Positions 17,301 through 17,879 of a DNA stretch of 17,879 nucleotides are shown here, piece after piece (positions within the stretch are counted from its first letter, which is position 1; each line of letters starts with the position of its first letter). A model generated the notes under the pieces. That model saw nothing but the letters and a program-made list of their open reading frames with translations, was not told where the DNA came from and made no database searches. A program made the translations under genes and the position numbers. Source of the stretch: an uncultured Bacteroidota bacterium (GTDB lineage: Bacteria; Bacteroidota; Bacteroidia; Bacteroidales; CAIWKO01); contig CALGYY010000168.1 in assembly GCA_937934705.1 (NCBI GenBank), forward strand, positions 1 to 17,879, given 5' to 3'.

Positions 17301-17879
17301 CGACCCAACTGGTCAAAGACTGTTTCCGCCGCGAATAATGCGGCCTTGGCATTCAGTGTATCGAAAATGGTTTCAATCAGGACCGCGTGAACCCCTCCAT
17401 CAACCAGGCCTTTAATCTGCACGGCATAGGCTTCTGCCATTTCATCGAAGCTGACCGCCCTGAACGACGGGTCGTCCATATCAGGGGAGATGCTCAGGGT
17501 TTTGCCGGTCGGACCGACAGAGCCCACCACAAAACGGGGTTGTGAGGGATAGATGCGGGAGAACTCATCTGCAACAATACGTGCAAGCCTCGCTGAAGAT
17601 GCGTTGATCTCATAAGCCAGATCTTCAAGTCCATAATCTGCCAGGGAAAAACGGTTCGCGTTAAAGGTATTGGTCTCGATGACATCAGCGCCGGCCTGGA
17701 GGTATTTGCGGTGAATATCGGAGATCAGCTCCGATTGTGTAATTGAGAGTATATCGTTGCAGCCTTTCAGCGTATGGGCTTGGTTCCTGAATCTTTCTCC
17801 GCGGTAATCTGCTTCCTGCAAACCATATTTCTGAACCATGGTTCCCATAGCCCCGTCCAAAACGAGTAAACGTTCTTTC
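14297..17879 (-). CDS. metH: Cobalamin-dependent methionine synthase (5' end outside window)
   Basis: Transfers the methyl group of 5-methyl-THF through cobalamin to homocysteine, forming methionine. The gene is open to the right edge. KERLLVLDGAMGTMVQKYGL is in frame, so the start codon lies beyond 17879 and the TTG at 17858-17860 is an internal Leu. Numbered from that Leu: homocysteine domain with zinc ligands C229 (MNCALG) and C292-C293 (GGCCGTTP); pterin domain from about 335 (FVNIGERTNVAGSRKF); cobalamin cap domain about 640-725; cobalamin-binding D741-x-H743-x-x-G746 in GDVHDIGKN; and a C-terminal activation domain with RPAPGYPACPDH near 1110 and SHPDSKYF near 1165. All four modules of the E. 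coli enzyme (1227 residues) are present. The activation domain implies reductive reactivation by SAM and an electron donor such as flavodoxin. It overlaps metF by four bases. Confidence 0.97.
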   Translation of the reverse strand, partial: KERLLVLDGAMGTMVQKYGLQEADYRGERFRNQAHTLKGCNDILSITQSELISDIHRKYLQAGADVIETNTFNANRFSLADYGLEDLAYEINASSARLARIVADEFSRIYPSQPRFVVGSVGPTGKTLSISPDMDDPSFRAVSFDEMAEAYAVQIKGLVDGGVHAVLIETIFDTLNAKAALFAAETVFDQLGRRVPLMISVTVSDLSGRTLSGQTLEAFFTSVSHAPLMSIGMNCALGAREMTPFLRELASLTGLHITAYPNAGLPNAEGGYDEKAEEMATIIRQWAEEGIVSMIGGCCGTTPAHIALLSAVARESTVKLRQQPAPVTRLSGLEPLVIGKDRVFVNIGERTNVAGSRKFARLIAEKKYEEALSVARQQAGAGAHMLDVNLDDGMLDALQEMEIFLKMLSTEPEIARLPVMIDSSRWEVIVAGLKCLQGKSVVNSISLKDGEKTFLERARFIRRMGAAVVVMAFDEEGQAVTFDHKIRVAARAFALLTEEAGFPAEDIIMDLNILTIGTGLDEHRNFALDYIRALQWTREHLPAVRTSGGISNLSFAFRGHDRIREAMHAVFLDHAIMAGLDMGIVNAGVLPLVEDMDPGFRELLEDLILNRRKDATERLIMFAEKIKGEESFAEPGRQEEWRNATIEVRLGTALQRGLTDYLEADLKEALKIFPGPLEIIAGPLMSAMNHIGDLFGSGRMFLPQVVKSARVMKKAVDILMPYLEAEKADPRELANKGVIIMATVKGDVHDIGKNIAGLIMSCNNYKVVDLGVMVPAAVIVEEALKHKADAVGLSGLITPSLDEMIQVARAMEEAGLRIPLLIGGATTSKKHTDLKIAPVYSGNVIHVKDAGQAAGILESLLHGKPPVRKEKVEEKQQHEGHETRQYLSIRQARAAALKFDWSRYACPIPAREGVFVIGDQPLAELVPLIDWTFFLHAWEIGGRYPEVFKDTVKGDEARKLIRDAEEMLQEIIEMNYLKAKAWFAILPANAFGDDVIIYDDDRRISEAGRLLFLRNQEAGSHNLCLADYIAPVGYPDHIGLFALTAGIGAAAKATEWAAGGDDYRSFMMLLLADRLAEAFAELLHQKIRKEFWAYDPDESLTCAELLGGKYRGIRPAPGYPACPDHEAKADIFRLLQIPDGGELSLTENHMMKPVASVCGYYFSHPDSKYFTTGLIGEDQLEDYRSRKLSKLKR

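Noticed and set aside
7917..17879. A cobalamin operon linking the adenosyltransferase with metH.
   Set aside because: The genes are about 6 kb apart, separated by a plus-strand gene with its own terminator, and use different cobalamin forms. Shared cofactor chemistry alone does not make a system.
1..17879. Search for a defence island, CRISPR array, mobile element, phage remnant or non-coding RNA.
   Set aside because: Gaps are short, no direct-repeat arrays, transposase, integrase or tRNA-like folds were seen by eye, and all long genes belong to housekeeping or conserved Bacteroidota families.

Overview
The window reads as an ordinary chromosomal stretch of a Bacteroidota (Bacteroidales-like) bacterium. 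The main reasons are family content and promoter style. The content includes a 73-residue DUF2795 protein, a giant DUF2723/TMEM260-like membrane protein, two secreted full-length M16 peptidases and a LolD-type ATPase. Matches to the Bacteroidota -7 box TAnnTTTG lie upstream of dnaX and of the DUF2795 gene, and most starts lack a strong Shine-Dalgarno. No tRNA, rRNA, CRISPR array, insertion sequence, phage gene or attachment site was seen. Coding density is high and every intergenic gap is shorter than about 215 bases.

Layout. Positions 1-7323 (minus strand) form a tight cluster: dnaX, then after 10 bases a secreted M16 peptidase, then after 21 bases a second secreted M16 peptidase that runs toward the left edge. 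Positions 7482-7703 hold a stand-alone DUF2795 gene with its own promoter and terminator. Positions 7917-10048 (minus) hold a three-gene run: SAM-dependent methyltransferase, LolD-like ABC ATPase and PduO-type cobalamin adenosyltransferase. A 125-base divergent gap leads into the only plus-strand gene, the 1012-residue DUF2723 protein (10174-13212), which ends in a clear intrinsic terminator. Positions 13347-17879 (minus) carry metH, cut by the right edge, and metF, overlapping by 4 bases. Together they make the methyl group of methionine from methylene-tetrahydrofolate.

How genes work together. MetF makes 5-methyl-THF and MetH uses it with cobalamin. The PduO-type enzyme converts cobalamin to the adenosyl form, so this cell handles both cofactor forms. 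DnaX is the clamp-loader/tau subunit. The M16 proteins act in the cell envelope and have no obvious functional link to dnaX.

No new multi-gene system was found. Two local features deserve attention. First, dnaX carries a run of eleven A's exactly in the linker after domain III. Slippage there gives stops within one or seven codons, as expected for a tau/gamma dual product. Second, the left-most M16 gene is interrupted by a TAG about 50-60 codons before its expected end, with clearly homologous coding sequence continuing in frame past it.
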